A DNA stretch of 64,000 bases from Pseudooctadecabacter sp. (GCF_020627745.1 NZ_JAHDGE010000002.1:79176-143175), one strand, 5' to 3'. Shown: positions 10,106 through 21,023, counted from the stretch's first letter. Made by a program: numbers and translations. The notes: generated by a model not told the origin, from the letters alone.

Positions 10106-11472
10106 GCCTTTACGCTGTCCGGCAGGGGAAGCTCGCGCGGTTTCAAAAGGTCTGTGCGTGTGGCCATCCAGACGGCGGCCAGTGCTGCGACCAGATTGGC
10201 AAGGATGGCCGCCATCAGAACGCCGGTGAAATCGAATAGCCAGACGCCCAGCCAGGCCCCCGGCAGGTACAGCAAGAAAATGCGGCCAAGGGACAGGGCC
10301 ATGGACCAAACCGCCTTGTCGCGTGCGTTCATGGCCGCATTGGACACCACCACAAAACCATATCCAAAGAGCGACCATCCCACGAGGCGCAAATACAAAG
10401 CTGCCTGATCGGCGGCTTGCCCGTCGCCTGCGATCCACTCCGCGATCACGCCGCCAAACACAGCCAACACCAATCCCATCAACAGGCCGTAGCCCAGACA
10501 GAACCACAATGCCCAATGCAAGCCTGCGGCGGCGCGGTCGTGTTTTTCCGCACCCCAGTTCTGGCCCACGACGGGGCCAATCCCGGCGGACAGGGCCATC
10601 ATCGGGACCAGCACCAGAGATTGCACACGGGTGGCGGCACCAAAACCCGCCACAGCGGTTTCGCCCAAGGTGGCCACAGCGGCCGTGACGGCGGCCATGC
10701 CAGCGGGATTGATCGAATTCGACAGGGCGGCAGGCGCGCCGACCTTGGTGATTTGAGCAAAGGACGACCAGATGTTTTTGAACGGTTCCGCGCACCACTT
10801 GAGCCGATTGGTGTGGATCGCCCAGTAAAGCGCAGCCGCTGCACCCAAGACACGCGCAATCAATGTGGCCAGCGCCGCGCCGCCGGTGCCCAGTTCGGGC
10901 GCGATCCATGTGCCATAGATGAAAACAGGCGTGATTGCGATGTTGATCAGCGCCGAGCCGACCATGATGGCAGCCGCGCTGGCCCCGTCCCCATGGGCGC
11001 GAAAGGTGGCCTGGCTCAGCATCATCAACACCAGCACCGGAAAGCTAAGGGTCCAGAAGGGAATGTATTTATTAATCTCTTCCATCACCGGATCGCCCGC
11101 GCCGATGAGGCGGAACAGCGGACCGGACAGCAGATAAAAGGCTGCAGCAATCACCAGCGACAAGGATACCCCCAGCACCAACGCGTGAAGGGCGAGCCGC
11201 TGTTCGGCGTCTTCGCCGTCCTTGCGGCCGATTGCCTGTGATACGGCGGCATTTGCCCCTGCAGACAGGCCGATGGACAGCGACGTAATCGCAGCCGTCA
11301 CCGGATAGATGTAGCCAACGGCGGCCAAGGGTTCTTCGCCCAGTTGTCCCAGAAAATAAGCGTCGGCGAGGCCGACACTCAGCACGCCCAGAATGCCCAG
11401 TGACATAGGCGCGGACACAGCCGCGAGGCCGCGCCACACGGGGCCTTTGGTAAGATCACGGCTTGCTGACAT
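10102..11472 (-). CDS. MATE family efflux transporter
   Basis: MSASRDLTKGPVWRGLAAVSAPMSLGILGVLSVGLADAYFLGQLGEEPLAAVGY..., about 12 hydrophobic segments. Confidence 0.92.
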   Translation of the reverse strand: MSASRDLTKGPVWRGLAAVSAPMSLGILGVLSVGLADAYFLGQLGEEPLAAVGYIYPVTAAITSLSIGLSAGANAAVSQAIGRKDGEDAEQRLALHALVLGVSLSLVIAAAFYLLSGPLFRLIGAGDPVMEEINKYIPFWTLSFPVLVLMMLSQATFRAHGDGASAAAIMVGSALINIAITPVFIYGTWIAPELGTGGAALATLIARVLGAAAALYWAIHTNRLKWCAEPFKNIWSSFAQITKVGAPAALSNSINPAGMAAVTAAVATLGETAVAGFGAATRVQSLVLVPMMALSAGIGPVVGQNWGAEKHDRAAAGLHWALWFCLGYGLLMGLVLAVFGGVIAEWIAGDGQAADQAALYLRLVGWSLFGYGFVVVSNAAMNARDKAVWSMALSLGRIFLLYLPGAWLGVWLFDFTGVLMAAILANLVAALAAVWMATRTDLLKPRELPLPDSVKA

Positions 11473-11522
11473 GCTCTCCAACCCCAGGCGGCATAGAATG
11501 GTTCCCGCGGGGGCGGCTTAAA

Positions 11523-12485
11523 TCACAATCCGCGAATACGGGGGTCCAGCGCGTCGCGCAGCCCGTCGCCCATGTAGTTCACGGACAGTACCGTCAGGCT
11601 GATTGCCAGACCGGGCCACATGACGCGTTCAGGGTGCTGTTGCATGAAATCCGTCGCATCAAACAGCAGGCGGCCCCATGTGGGGAAATCCGGTGGGAAA
11701 CCTAGGCCCAGAAAGCTCAACGCGCTTTCGGTGATGATCGCCGTGGCGATCCCCAGCGTGGCAGACACCATGATAGGCGACATCACATTGGGCAGGACAT
11801 GGCGCAGGATCATCTTGCCGGGGCGGGTGCCGATCGACCGGGCCGCCAGCACAAACTCGCGCTCTTTCAGCGCCAGAACATCGCCGCGCACAATCCGTGC
11901 CGTTGGCATCCAAGAGGTGATGCCGATGGCCACCACGATCAGGATAAAGATGCCCGTCTCGGGTCCAAAGGACGCCGACAGGGGCTGGCGGAACAACATC
12001 ACCATGACCAGCAGCAAAGGCAGCAGGGGCAGGGCCAGAAACAGGTCCGTGGTGCGCATCAGCAGCCCGTCGATCCGTTTGAAATACCCCGCCAGCACCC
12101 CAACAAGCGTGCCCAGCAACAGCGCCAGCGCCATGGCCGTCAGGCCCACGGAGATCGACGTCTGACCGCCCGCCATCATCCGCGCCAACATATCGCGGCC
12201 CAGCTGGTCGGTGCCAAAGGGATGCGCCCATGTGGGGCCGGAATTGCGCGCGCGGATGTCGATGTAGGTGGGGTCAATCGTCCATAGAAACGGGCCCAGA
12301 TAGACCGCCGCGATCACGAAGATGAAGAAGGACGCGCCAAAGACGGCCCCCTTGTGGGTCTTGAACTGGTCCCAGACGTCCCACCATTGATTGCGCGCAG
12401 GCGCGTCGATGCGCGTATCTTCTGACAGGGCCGGTGGGGCGGGGCTTACGGCCCCTGCGGCTGCGGGGTCTATCGGATCAGTCAT
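11523..12485 (-). CDS. Dipeptide/oligopeptide ABC transporter permease (DppC/OppC-like)
   Basis: HPFGTDQLGRDMLARMMAGGQTSISVGL and REFVLAARSIGTRPGKMILRHVLPNVMSPIMV (EAA loop). Confidence 0.93.
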   Translation of the reverse strand: MTDPIDPAAAGAVSPAPPALSEDTRIDAPARNQWWDVWDQFKTHKGAVFGASFFIFVIAAVYLGPFLWTIDPTYIDIRARNSGPTWAHPFGTDQLGRDMLARMMAGGQTSISVGLTAMALALLLGTLVGVLAGYFKRIDGLLMRTTDLFLALPLLPLLLVMVMLFRQPLSASFGPETGIFILIVVAIGITSWMPTARIVRGDVLALKEREFVLAARSIGTRPGKMILRHVLPNVMSPIMVSATLGIATAIITESALSFLGLGFPPDFPTWGRLLFDATDFMQQHPERVMWPGLAISLTVLSVNYMGDGLRDALDPRIRGL

Positions 12486-13500
12486 AGCGAATCCTCGGGT
12501 CGAGAATGCCGTAAAGAATATCGGCAATGAGGTTAAAGAGGACGATCATCACCGCAAAGATGAACGTAATCGTCTGCACCATCGGCAGGTCAGAGGCCTG
12601 GATCGACACGATCAGCATTTGGCCGATGCCGTTTACCTTGAAAATCTGTTCGGTGATGATCGCCCCGCCAAAGATCGACGGGATACCAAGGGCGATCACC
12701 GTGACCACGGGGATCATCGAATTGCGCAGCACGTGTTTGAGGACCACAACGCTTTCGGTCATGCCTTTGGCGCGGGCCGTGCGCACGTAATCCTGGTTGA
12801 GGTTGTCCAGCATGGACGCGCGCATAAAGCGGCTGATCTGGGCAGTGGTTTGCAGTGCCAAGACCATAACAGGCAGGACCATCTGGCGGATTTGCGCCTT
12901 GAAATTCTCCCAACTGTCGACGACCAGCGTGGTGTCGTAGATTGACGGGAACCACCAGAAACTGTCGTTGGGCATCATCACCGTGAACAGGATGATCATT
13001 AAAACGCCTGAAAAGAACGGCGGGATGGAAAAGCCGATCATCGACACGAAAGTACCAGCCTGATCGAAGACAGAATATTGTTTGTAGGCAGAGATGATGC
13101 CGATGGGCAGCGCGATCAGCACGCCGACCACATAGGCCAGCCCGACGACCATCAACGTCTGGGGCAGACGTTCGAACAACGTGTCCATCACCGGCGCGCG
13201 GGTCTGCCATGAGATCAGCCGCGCGCTGTCAGGCGCGTCGATCCAGGAGACGCCTTCGGACAGATAGAACAGCGGCTCCGTCCAGATGACCTGTTTGAGC
13301 CAGAGGAAATAGCGGATGTGCACAGGCTCCCCCAATCCCAAGGACTGGCGGATTTGTTCGCGGACTTCGGGGGGGATGGTCAGGGGCAACTGGGCCGTGG
13401 GATCGCCCGGCGCCATGTCCAAAAGCAAAAAGATGATCAGCGAGATGAAGATCAACGTCGGGATCGCCGTCAGCAAACGCCGGATGGTGTAGGTCAGCAT
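12478..13500 (-). CDS. Dipeptide/oligopeptide ABC transporter permease (DppB/OppB-like)
   Basis: MLTYTIRRLLTAIPTLIFISLIIFLLLDMAPGDP..., DYVRTARAKGMTESVVVLKHVLRNSMIPVVT. Confidence 0.93.
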   Translation of the reverse strand: MLTYTIRRLLTAIPTLIFISLIIFLLLDMAPGDPTAQLPLTIPPEVREQIRQSLGLGEPVHIRYFLWLKQVIWTEPLFYLSEGVSWIDAPDSARLISWQTRAPVMDTLFERLPQTLMVVGLAYVVGVLIALPIGIISAYKQYSVFDQAGTFVSMIGFSIPPFFSGVLMIILFTVMMPNDSFWWFPSIYDTTLVVDSWENFKAQIRQMVLPVMVLALQTTAQISRFMRASMLDNLNQDYVRTARAKGMTESVVVLKHVLRNSMIPVVTVIALGIPSIFGGAIITEQIFKVNGIGQMLIVSIQASDLPMVQTITFIFAVMIVLFNLIADILYGILDPRIRYD

Positions 13501-13528
13501 TGGGGGGCTCCGATGGGCGCGAAGATGG

Positions 13529-13990
13529 TCATGACGGGGTGTCCCCCACGGCGGTGCAGGTGCCACTGATATCGCGGGTGCCGTCCGGCCCATCCAGTTC
13601 GACACGGGCGTTCAGGGCGGTGTCCGTCGCCCGCGCCATGGTCAAGCGCACGGATGACGCATCAAGTTGGCCCGTGTAGCTGGTCAGCACCACATCTTCC
13701 CCAGCCGCTTGCGCGAAGGTGGTTTCTTCCAGCGTCAGCGGGGCGGAGGCGTCCGCAAAAGACAGCACAACGCCCGATGCGCGCTGGGGCGTGACGTTGA
13801 ATTCAAGATCGGAAGGGTCGCACCCATTGGCTGAGCAGACCTGAGCGGCAGTGCAGGCAAAGAATTGCGCAGGCCGCAAAGGCGCAGCGGCGGTCGTGCA
13901 GCCTGCCAGAAAAAGCGTGACCCCAAAGCACAGGGCGGTGCGATGGAACACGCGCCGTCGTTTCACTGGCATATGCGTCACTGCCGCCAT
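13529..13990 (-). CDS. Small putative lipoprotein, four-Cys family, member 2
   Basis: Lipobox LFLAGC; mature region FFACTAAQVCSANGC...GTC. Start overlaps the upstream stop codon (TGATG). Confidence 0.75.
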   Translation of the reverse strand: MAAVTHMPVKRRRVFHRTALCFGVTLFLAGCTTAAAPLRPAQFFACTAAQVCSANGCDPSDLEFNVTPQRASGVVLSFADASAPLTLEETTFAQAAGEDVVLTSYTGQLDASSVRLTMARATDTALNARVELDGPDGTRDISGTCTAVGDTPS

Positions 13991-14421
13991 CAGGGCTGAA
14001 CCTCGAACATGGGGCATTCGGTGACATAGGCGTTTTCAACGCCCTCAATCGCGATCATCAGATCGAACCCCACATCGGCCAGTTCGCGGTATTGGGTCAA
14101 GGCGACGTCGAACGGGCCTTCGGTGACGGCGTAGGTGCGTCCGCCTGCGTCCAGACCGACAAAAGGCAGCGTAAAACGCACACCGGAATAGGACAAAAGG
14201 GCCGGGTCCTCCATCACAGGGGGCAGGGTGATCTGAACCAGTTCGGGCGGCGTGGGGGTACAGTCGCTCAGGCTCGTGTCGCAGCGTTCCAGCGTTTTGC
14301 AGAAATAGACCGTGCTTCCGGAGGTCTGGCCCGTCGCCGCGCCTGCCACACACAGCGACAGCGCCGTGGCGCAAAAGCCAAGTCGCAGGCGGGTCGGGGC
14401 AGGGGGGTGACGCAGTTTCAT
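13990..14421 (-). CDS. Small exported protein, four-Cys family, member 1
   Basis: Signal sequence LRLGFCATALSLCVAGAATGQ; mature region YFCKTLERCDTSLSDC...TEC. Confidence 0.75.
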   Translation of the reverse strand: MKLRHPPAPTRLRLGFCATALSLCVAGAATGQTSGSTVYFCKTLERCDTSLSDCTPTPPELVQITLPPVMEDPALLSYSGVRFTLPFVGLDAGGRTYAVTEGPFDVALTQYRELADVGFDLMIAIEGVENAYVTECPMFEVQP

Positions 14422-14498
14422 GACTGTCCGGTATATAAGAAAAGGGGGCAGTGGGCGCGACGATGCCGCGCCCACCATGTGGTTTTGGCTAGACGGGG

Positions 14499-16220
14499 TT
14501 ATTCACCCGCGCGGTACCAATCCTTGATGTTCCACAGTTCGGAATCCCAATCGGAAATCTGGATACCGCCCAACGTGTTGGCATGGGCCGACACACCACC
14601 ACGGTGGATCAGAGGGATGATGGTATAGGACTGCATCAACATGTCGTTCATCTGCTTGACGATCTCGGCGCGTGCGTCGATGCCGGCGGTGGTTGCCAGC
14701 TCGTCAATCAGCGCGTCATACTCTTCGGAGCAGAAACGCTGCATGTTGGACCCCTGCCACTGGCTTTCAGGGCTTGGCCATTCGGAACACGCCCAGTTCG
14801 CCATGTACGCTTCGGGGTCAACGCCCGCGAAATTGTTGGTGTACATTTCGACATCCGCAAAGAACTTCTGGAAGGTGTCAGGCGATGCCGGATCCCCACC
14901 GAAGAAGACCGATGCGTCGATGTTGCGCAGTTCGGTGTCGATGCCGATTTCGGCCCACCACTGTTTGATCAGGGCTTGGGTATCCTGACGCACGGCGTTC
15001 GTAGATGTCTGATACAGGACGCGAAGCGGGGTGCCTTCGAATTCCCGGATACCGTCCCCGTCCGTGTCGACAATGCCCATTCCATCGAGCATCGCATTCG
15101 CGCCTTCGATGTCTTGTGTCAGGCAGCCGTCATTGGCCGTGGATGCGTAGACCGCCGGTGCCGGAAGCACGTTGCAGGTCGGCTGACCGCCTGCACCGTA
15201 GCCGATATCGACCAGCAGCTGACGGTCGATGGCCATGGACATCGCATGACCGATGTGCGGCTGGGTCAGGAAGGGGTGTGGCCCACCTTCGGCAGTGGCG
15301 CGCAGTTCACCCAGATCGGCAGACGGGTTGGTCTGGTTCAGGTGCAGACGTTCCACGGATGTACCAAATGCGGTCACAACGGTGCCAAGGCCCGCGGATT
15401 CCATATCGGCCAGAACCGTGGGGTCGATCTGCAGGTTCCATGCGTAGTCGAATTCGCCTGTTTCCAGAACAGACCGTGCCGCCGCTGCTGCATCGCCGCC
15501 CCCTTTGAACAGAACGGTCGCAAAGGCAGGCTTACCTGCTTCGCGGAAGTTCTCGTTGGCGGAGAACTGGATCACGTCGTTGGCTTTGAATTCCGTCACC
15601 ACGAAGGGGCCGGTGCCGATGGGGCCAAAGTTGGCGTCCACACATGTTGGCGCCGCAGCACCCAGACAATCCGCAAACTGTGCGGCCTGAATGATCGGGC
15701 TTTCAGAGCCGACAAGCGCTGTGTAGGGGAAGGGCTTCGGTGCATCGAAGGTGATCTTGATCGTCAGATCATCCACGGCCTCGACAGATTCAACACCGTC
15801 GAAATAGGACGCCTGCGCGCAGCCGCCGCCTTCTGCGGTGCAATACTGCCATGTGAACACAGCGTCATTGGCCGTCAGCGGGGTGCCGTCGGACCACATC
15901 ACGCCCTCTTGCAGGGTCCATGTGATGGATGTGAGGTCTTCGGCCACGCCACCATTTTCGACCGTCGGGATTTCAGCGGCCAGCCATGGGATCAGTTCAC
16001 CGTTGTTGTCGAAACGGCCAAGGGATTCCAGAACGAGGGATGCGGATTCAACCTCTTTCGTGCCGCCCGACAGATACGGGTTCAGCGTCGATGGCGCCTG
16101 CCAGTAGATGATGTTGAGCTGGCCGTCGCGGCCGCGCTCACCTTCGTGGCCGTCGGCGATTGCCGTCGATCCAAATGCCACCAATGCGGTGGCGCCCATG
16201 AGGGCTGTTGTCAGTTTCAT
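14499..16220 (-). CDS. ABC transporter substrate-binding protein, peptide family (SBP family 5)
   Basis: Signal peptide MKLTTALMGATALVAFGSTAIADGH; LNIIYWQAPSTLNPYLSGGTKE...LTSITWTLQEGVMWSDGTPLTANDAVFTW. Confidence 0.93.
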   Translation of the reverse strand: MKLTTALMGATALVAFGSTAIADGHEGERGRDGQLNIIYWQAPSTLNPYLSGGTKEVESASLVLESLGRFDNNGELIPWLAAEIPTVENGGVAEDLTSITWTLQEGVMWSDGTPLTANDAVFTWQYCTAEGGGCAQASYFDGVESVEAVDDLTIKITFDAPKPFPYTALVGSESPIIQAAQFADCLGAAAPTCVDANFGPIGTGPFVVTEFKANDVIQFSANENFREAGKPAFATVLFKGGGDAAAAARSVLETGEFDYAWNLQIDPTVLADMESAGLGTVVTAFGTSVERLHLNQTNPSADLGELRATAEGGPHPFLTQPHIGHAMSMAIDRQLLVDIGYGAGGQPTCNVLPAPAVYASTANDGCLTQDIEGANAMLDGMGIVDTDGDGIREFEGTPLRVLYQTSTNAVRQDTQALIKQWWAEIGIDTELRNIDASVFFGGDPASPDTFQKFFADVEMYTNNFAGVDPEAYMANWACSEWPSPESQWQGSNMQRFCSEEYDALIDELATTAGIDARAEIVKQMNDMLMQSYTIIPLIHRGGVSAHANTLGGIQISDWDSELWNIKDWYRAGE

Positions 16221-16269
16221 TGTCACTCTCCTAGTTGGTATCGAGTTGGTCTTGCTCTTGATCCAGATG

Positions 16270-17307
16270 TTACTGGGCCTCGGATGCGGCGCGGATGGCG
16301 TTCGCATCGGTGATATCGTTGTAGTGATGGCAGGCGACGAATTGGCCGGGCAGCACCTCTCGATATTCGGGGTCTTGTTGATGACAGATGTCCATGACCG
16401 CCGGACAGCGGGTGCAGAAATTGCACCCCTTGGGCGGATTGGCGGGGGAGGGCACGTCCCCCGTAAGAATCGTGCGGTCCATCGTGTCGTGCAGGTCGGG
16501 GTCGGGTTCGGGCACCGCCGACAGCAGCGCCTTGGTGTAGGGATGCAGCGGGGCCGCATAAAGTGCTTCACGCGGGGCGAGTTCGACGATCTTGCCCAGA
16601 TACATCACCGCCACACGGGTCGCGATATGGCGCACCATGCTCAGGTCGTGCGAGATAAAGAGGTACGTGAGCCCGTATTCCTGTTGCAGGTCTTCCAGCA
16701 GGTTCACCACCTGCGCCTGAATCGACACATCCAGTGCGGCAATCGGCTCATCGCAGACGATAAACTTGGGGTTCAGCGCCAGCGCGCGTGCAATGCCGAT
16801 CCGCTGGCGTTGCCCGCCAGAGAACGCATGGGGGTAGCGGCCGGCGAATTTGCGGTTCAGCCCGACCTGATCCATCAGGGCCAGCACCTTTTCGCGCTTT
16901 TCCTCTTTGCTGAGACTTGTGTGTTCGTCCAACGGTTCCTGAATGATCGCCTGCACGGTCATGCGCGGGTTCAGCGACGCTTGCGGGTCTTGGAACACCA
17001 TTTGCATGGTGGGTCGTTTGCCGCGCAACTTGGCCTGCGGTGTGTCGCCGATTTCATCCCCGTCGATCATGATCGACCCGTCGGTGATGTCATAAAGACG
17101 CAGCACAGCGCGGCCACAGGTGGATTTGCCACACCCGCTTTCGCCCACAAGGCCCAGCGTCTCCCCTTCGTAGATGTCAAAGCTGACGCCATCGACGGCC
17201 TTCACGTCACCTGTGTGACGCCGAAAAAGCCCTGTGTGGATGGGAAAGTGCATCTTGAGGTCACGGACCTCGACCAGTTTCGTATTGGTTTTGGGGGCAT
17301 CAAACAT
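16270..17307 (-). CDS. Peptide ABC transporter ATP-binding protein (DppF-like)
   Basis: GESGCGKST Walker [16 protein letters not shown] signature, [14 protein letters not shown]-terminal GCNFCTRCP Cys motif. Confidence 0.93.
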   Translation of the reverse strand: MFDAPKTNTKLVEVRDLKMHFPIHTGLFRRHTGDVKAVDGVSFDIYEGETLGLVGESGCGKSTCGRAVLRLYDITDGSIMIDGDEIGDTPQAKLRGKRPTMQMVFQDPQASLNPRMTVQAIIQEPLDEHTSLSKEEKREKVLALMDQVGLNRKFAGRYPHAFSGGQRQRIGIARALALNPKFIVCDEPIAALDVSIQAQVVNLLEDLQQEYGLTYLFISHDLSMVRHIATRVAVMYLGKIVELAPREALYAAPLHPYTKALLSAVPEPDPDLHDTMDRTILTGDVPSPANPPKGCNFCTRCPAVMDICHQQDPEYREVLPGQFVACHHYNDITDANAIRAASEAQ

Positions 17308-18304
17308 CGCGCGGGGCCCCTGTGTTGGCGTCATAGAAACAGGCCGCATCATGGGCCGGACCTACGATGAAGCGGGCCGGGTTTTCGCGTGCACAGCGAT
17401 CAAACGCCACATCGCACCGGTCACGGAAGGGGCAGGCGGTGGGTTGCGCGCCAAGGATCGGGGGCTGGCCTTCGATGATGGCCAAACGGTCCTCACGCTG
17501 GCCGCGCACAGACGGCACGGTTTTCAGCAGGGCGCGGGTGTAGGGGTGTTGCGGGTTCTTGAACAATTCCCGCGTGGGGGCCTGCTCAACGATCTGGCCG
17601 CCGTACATCACCAACACACGGTCCGCGATGCCCGCCACCACGCCCAGATCATGGGTGATCCAGATCACGGCCATTCCAAGACGGTCTTGCAGGTCTTTCA
17701 TCAGTTCCAGGATTTGGGCCTGAATGGTCACATCAAGGGCCGTCGTGGGTTCATCGGCAATCAGCACCTGCGGGTCGCACGCCAGCGCAATGGCAATCAT
17801 CACACGTTGACGCATGCCGCCGGAAAACTGGTGCGGATAATCCTTGAGGCGGCGTTCCGCATCTGGGATGCCGACCAGTTCCAGCAATTCCTTCGCGCGG
17901 GTTCGGGCGGCGGATTTGGACAACCCCATATGCTTGCGCAGGGGTTCCATGATCTGCATACCGACGTTGTAGACGGGGTTGAGAGACGTCATCGGGTCCT
18001 GAAAGACGAAGCCGATCTTGCCCCCGCGCACGGACCGCAACGTCTCTGGGTTCACCTTCAGCAGGTCTTGCCCCTGAAAGGTGACGCTGCCGTTTTGCAC
18101 ATCTGCAGGCGGCGTGGGCAGCAGCCCCAACAGGGACATCATCGTCACCGATTTGCCGGAGCCGCTTTCGCCGACAACGCCCAGCAATTCACCAGGCTTG
18201 AGGTCGAAGCTCACGTTATTGACCGCGTGGACTTCGCCACCGCGAACTTTGAAAACAGTCTTCAGGTCCCGAACATCGAGAACAGGCTGCGCCCCATCGG
18301 GCAT
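17300..18304 (-). CDS. Peptide ABC transporter ATP-binding protein (DppD-like)
   Basis: [10 protein letters not shown] Walker [43 protein letters not shown]. Confidence 0.93.
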   Translation of the reverse strand: MPDGAQPVLDVRDLKTVFKVRGGEVHAVNNVSFDLKPGELLGVVGESGSGKSVTMMSLLGLLPTPPADVQNGSVTFQGQDLLKVNPETLRSVRGGKIGFVFQDPMTSLNPVYNVGMQIMEPLRKHMGLSKSAARTRAKELLELVGIPDAERRLKDYPHQFSGGMRQRVMIAIALACDPQVLIADEPTTALDVTIQAQILELMKDLQDRLGMAVIWITHDLGVVAGIADRVLVMYGGQIVEQAPTRELFKNPQHPYTRALLKTVPSVRGQREDRLAIIEGQPPILGAQPTACPFRDRCDVAFDRCARENPARFIVGPAHDAACFYDANTGAPRDV

Positions 18305-18524
18305 AGGCGACCCCCCTGTGAAAGTGGTCTAATGGATTGTTTTTGTTGCCGGACCCTCTGACGGGGACCGTGCTGGATACAGACGTTAACAGCAATCCGC
18401 TTTCCCGCAACCCCTGATGGCATTTTACTGGATGGTAAATTTTTCGATGCACACCGGTTGGGCTATTGACGGCGCGGGTTGCCCGTTTCACGCTCCCCTT
18501 TTGGTTTTGACCCCGAGGATGCAC

Positions 18525-19691
18525 ATGACCCAGACCCTGACTGCACGGGCGTTGATGGAAAAGCTGATCAGCTTTCCCACTGTAAGCCGCGACAGCAACT
18601 TGCCGCTGATTGAGTGGGTTGAGGGGTATCTGGCCGATCACGATATCCCATCGACCCGCGTGCCGGATGCGACTGGGCAGAAGGCCGCCCTTTATGCCCA
18701 TGTGGGCCCGCAGGTGGAGGGCGGCGTTGTGCTGTCGGGGCATACAGATGTGGTGCCCGTGGACGGGCAGGCGTGGGATACGGACCCCTTTGAGGTCGTC
18801 GAAAAGGACGGGCGTCTTTACGGGCGCGGCACCTGCGACATGAAGGGGTTCGATGCGTTGTCGATCTGGGCCATGGTCGAGGCCAAGACACGCGGCGTTG
18901 CGCGGCCCCTTCAACTGGCGTTGAGTTACGATGAAGAAGTCGGCTGCGTCGGTGCCCCGCCAATGATTGATGCGATGGTGGCCAGCGGGATGCCCCGCGC
19001 CTCTGCCGCGATTATCGGGGAGCCGTCGATGATGAAGGTCGTGACCGGCCACAAAGGCGGGCTTGGCTTTGGCGTCCATATGCGCGGGTTTGAGGTGCAT
19101 TCCTCGCTGATCCACGAAGGGGTCAGCGCGATCATGTTCGGGGCCAAGCTGATTGACTGGTGCAATGTGGTGAATGCCGAGAACGCGGCGAAGGAGCCCG
19201 GTGACATGGATGCGGGCTTTGTGCCGCCCTATACGACGCTGCATGTGGGCATGGTGTCGGGCGGAACCGCCCATAACATCACGGCCAAAGACTGCGATTT
19301 TGTCCTGACCTTCCGGATCGTGCCTGGTGAGACAATCGAGGATTGGACCGCGCGGTTCAAAGCCAAGGTGGCCGAAGTCGAGGCTGAGATGCAGGCGATC
19401 CACCCCGACACGGGCATTGATCTGACGCCCGCCTTCTTCGTGCCGGGGTTAAAACCGGAAGTGGAGGGGCCCGCCGAAGAACTGGTGCGCCAGTTGACGG
19501 GCGACAATGCCGTGGGTGTGGTCAGCTATGGCACCGAAGCGGGGCAGTTTCAGGAACGCGGCTATTCCGCCGTGATCTGCGGCCCAGGCGACATCGCGCA
19601 GGCCCATCAGCCCAATGAATACATCTCGGTAGAGCAGTTTCAGGCAGGCGAGACGTTTATGCAGCGTCTGTTGGAGAGCCTGAAGGGCTGA
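18525..19691 (+). CDS. argE: Acetylornithine deacetylase
   Basis: SGHTDVVPVDGQAWDTDPFEVVEKDGRLYGRGTCDMKGFDA; YGTEAGQFQERGYSAVICGPGDIAQAHQPNEYI. Confidence 0.9.
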   Translation: MTQTLTARALMEKLISFPTVSRDSNLPLIEWVEGYLADHDIPSTRVPDATGQKAALYAHVGPQVEGGVVLSGHTDVVPVDGQAWDTDPFEVVEKDGRLYGRGTCDMKGFDALSIWAMVEAKTRGVARPLQLALSYDEEVGCVGAPPMIDAMVASGMPRASAAIIGEPSMMKVVTGHKGGLGFGVHMRGFEVHSSLIHEGVSAIMFGAKLIDWCNVVNAENAAKEPGDMDAGFVPPYTTLHVGMVSGGTAHNITAKDCDFVLTFRIVPGETIEDWTARFKAKVAEVEAEMQAIHPDTGIDLTPAFFVPGLKPEVEGPAEELVRQLTGDNAVGVVSYGTEAGQFQERGYSAVICGPGDIAQAHQPNEYISVEQFQAGETFMQRLLESLKG

Positions 19692-19767
19692 GGTTTTGCG
19701 CCGGGCTTCGCCCGTCGCCCAAGCGATCATCGCCGCTGTCGGTCTGTCGGGCAGGCGGGGCGATTTT

Positions 19768-19789
19768 AGGTATTTTTGAACCAGAGAAA
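19768..19789 (+). repeat. Intergenic repeat copy 2 (AGGTATTTTTGAACCAGAGAAA)
   Basis: Exact 22-nt identity with copies 1 and 3. Confidence 0.85.
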
Positions 19790-19859
19790 GGGGCGGCGAG
19801 GGTTGTGTCTTGCCGTGAGACGTCGCAGTTTTGCGGCGAGCTTCAACAGGAGAGACCCA

Positions 19860-21023
19860 ATGCCCGTGAAGAACCGTTTTGCCGAATTGCTGCCAGACAT
19901 CACCGAATGGCGTCGCGATTTGCATGAAAACCCCGAGATTTTGTTCGAGACCCATCGCACCAGCGCGATTGTGGCCGACAAGCTGAAGGAATTTGGCTGC
20001 GATGAGATCGTGACGGGGCTGGGCCGGACAGGCGTGGTCGGTGTTATCAAGGGCAAAGCGACGGGATCGGGCAAGGTCATCGGACTGCGTGCGGATATGG
20101 ATGCGCTGCCGATCCATGAGCAAACGGGGTTGGAGTATGCCTCGAAAACCGATGGGGCGATGCATGCCTGCGGCCATGACGGGCACACGGCGATGCTGCT
20201 GGGGGCGGCCAAGTACCTCAGCGAGACGCGCAATTTTGACGGCACCGTTGTGGTGATTTTTCAGCCCGCCGAAGAGGGCGGCGGCGGCGGCAAAGAGATG
20301 TGCGATGACGGTTTGATGGACCGGTTCGGCATTCAAGAGGTCTACGGGATGCACAATTGGCCCGGCAAACCCGTGGGGTCGTTTGCCATCCGTCCAGGCG
20401 CGTTTTTTGCAGCCGCTGACCAGTTCGACATTGAGATCGAGGGCTTGGGCGGACATGCGGCCAAGCCGCAGGAGACGGTGGACAGCACGGTTGTGGCCTC
20501 CCACGTGGTGATTGCCTTGCAGACGATCGCCAGCCGCAACGTGGACCCTGTGGAACAGGTCGTCGTGTCGGTCACATCCTTTGAAACATCGAGCAAGGCG
20601 CACAATGTGATCCCTCAAAAGGTCCATCTGCGCGGCACCGTGCGGACGCTATCCCCCGAGGTGCGCGATCTGGCCGAAAAGCGGTTGGGTGAGATTGCCG
20701 AAGGCACGGCCCGCGCGCTGGGCGCCGAGGCGCGTGTCAATTACGTGCGGGGCTATCCGGTCATGATCAATTCGGATGAGCAGACAGCGTTTGCAGCGCA
20801 GGTTGCGGCCTCGGTATCGGGCGACTGCGCCGATGCGCCGCTGGTGATGGGGGGTGAGGATTTTGCCTTCATGCTGGAAGAACGGCCCGGTGCCTATATT
20901 CTGGTGGGCAATGGCGACACCGCGATGGTTCACCATCCTGAATACAATTTTAATGATGAGGCGATCCCCGCAGGCTGCAGCTGGTGGGCGGAGATTGTGG
21001 AACAGCGGATGCCTGCTGGGTGA
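19860..21023 (+). CDS. M20 family amidohydrolase (hippurate hydrolase-like)
   Basis: MPVKNRFAELLPDITEWRRDLHENPEILFETHRT..., HACGHDGHTAMLLGAAKYL, MGGEDFAFMLEERPGAYI. Confidence 0.92.
   Translation: MPVKNRFAELLPDITEWRRDLHENPEILFETHRTSAIVADKLKEFGCDEIVTGLGRTGVVGVIKGKATGSGKVIGLRADMDALPIHEQTGLEYASKTDGAMHACGHDGHTAMLLGAAKYLSETRNFDGTVVVIFQPAEEGGGGGKEMCDDGLMDRFGIQEVYGMHNWPGKPVGSFAIRPGAFFAAADQFDIEIEGLGGHAAKPQETVDSTVVASHVVIALQTIASRNVDPVEQVVVSVTSFETSSKAHNVIPQKVHLRGTVRTLSPEVRDLAEKRLGEIAEGTARALGAEARVNYVRGYPVMINSDEQTAFAAQVAASVSGDCADAPLVMGGEDFAFMLEERPGAYILVGNGDTAMVHHPEYNFNDEAIPAGCSWWAEIVEQRMPAG

Noticed and set aside
10417-11241. 274-aa plus-strand ORF
   Set aside because: Antisense to the MATE transporter; Gln/Arg/His-rich shadow ORF.
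14583-16313. 576-aa plus-strand ORF
   Set aside because: Antisense to the substrate-binding protein gene, which has a signal peptide and SBP_bac_5 motifs.
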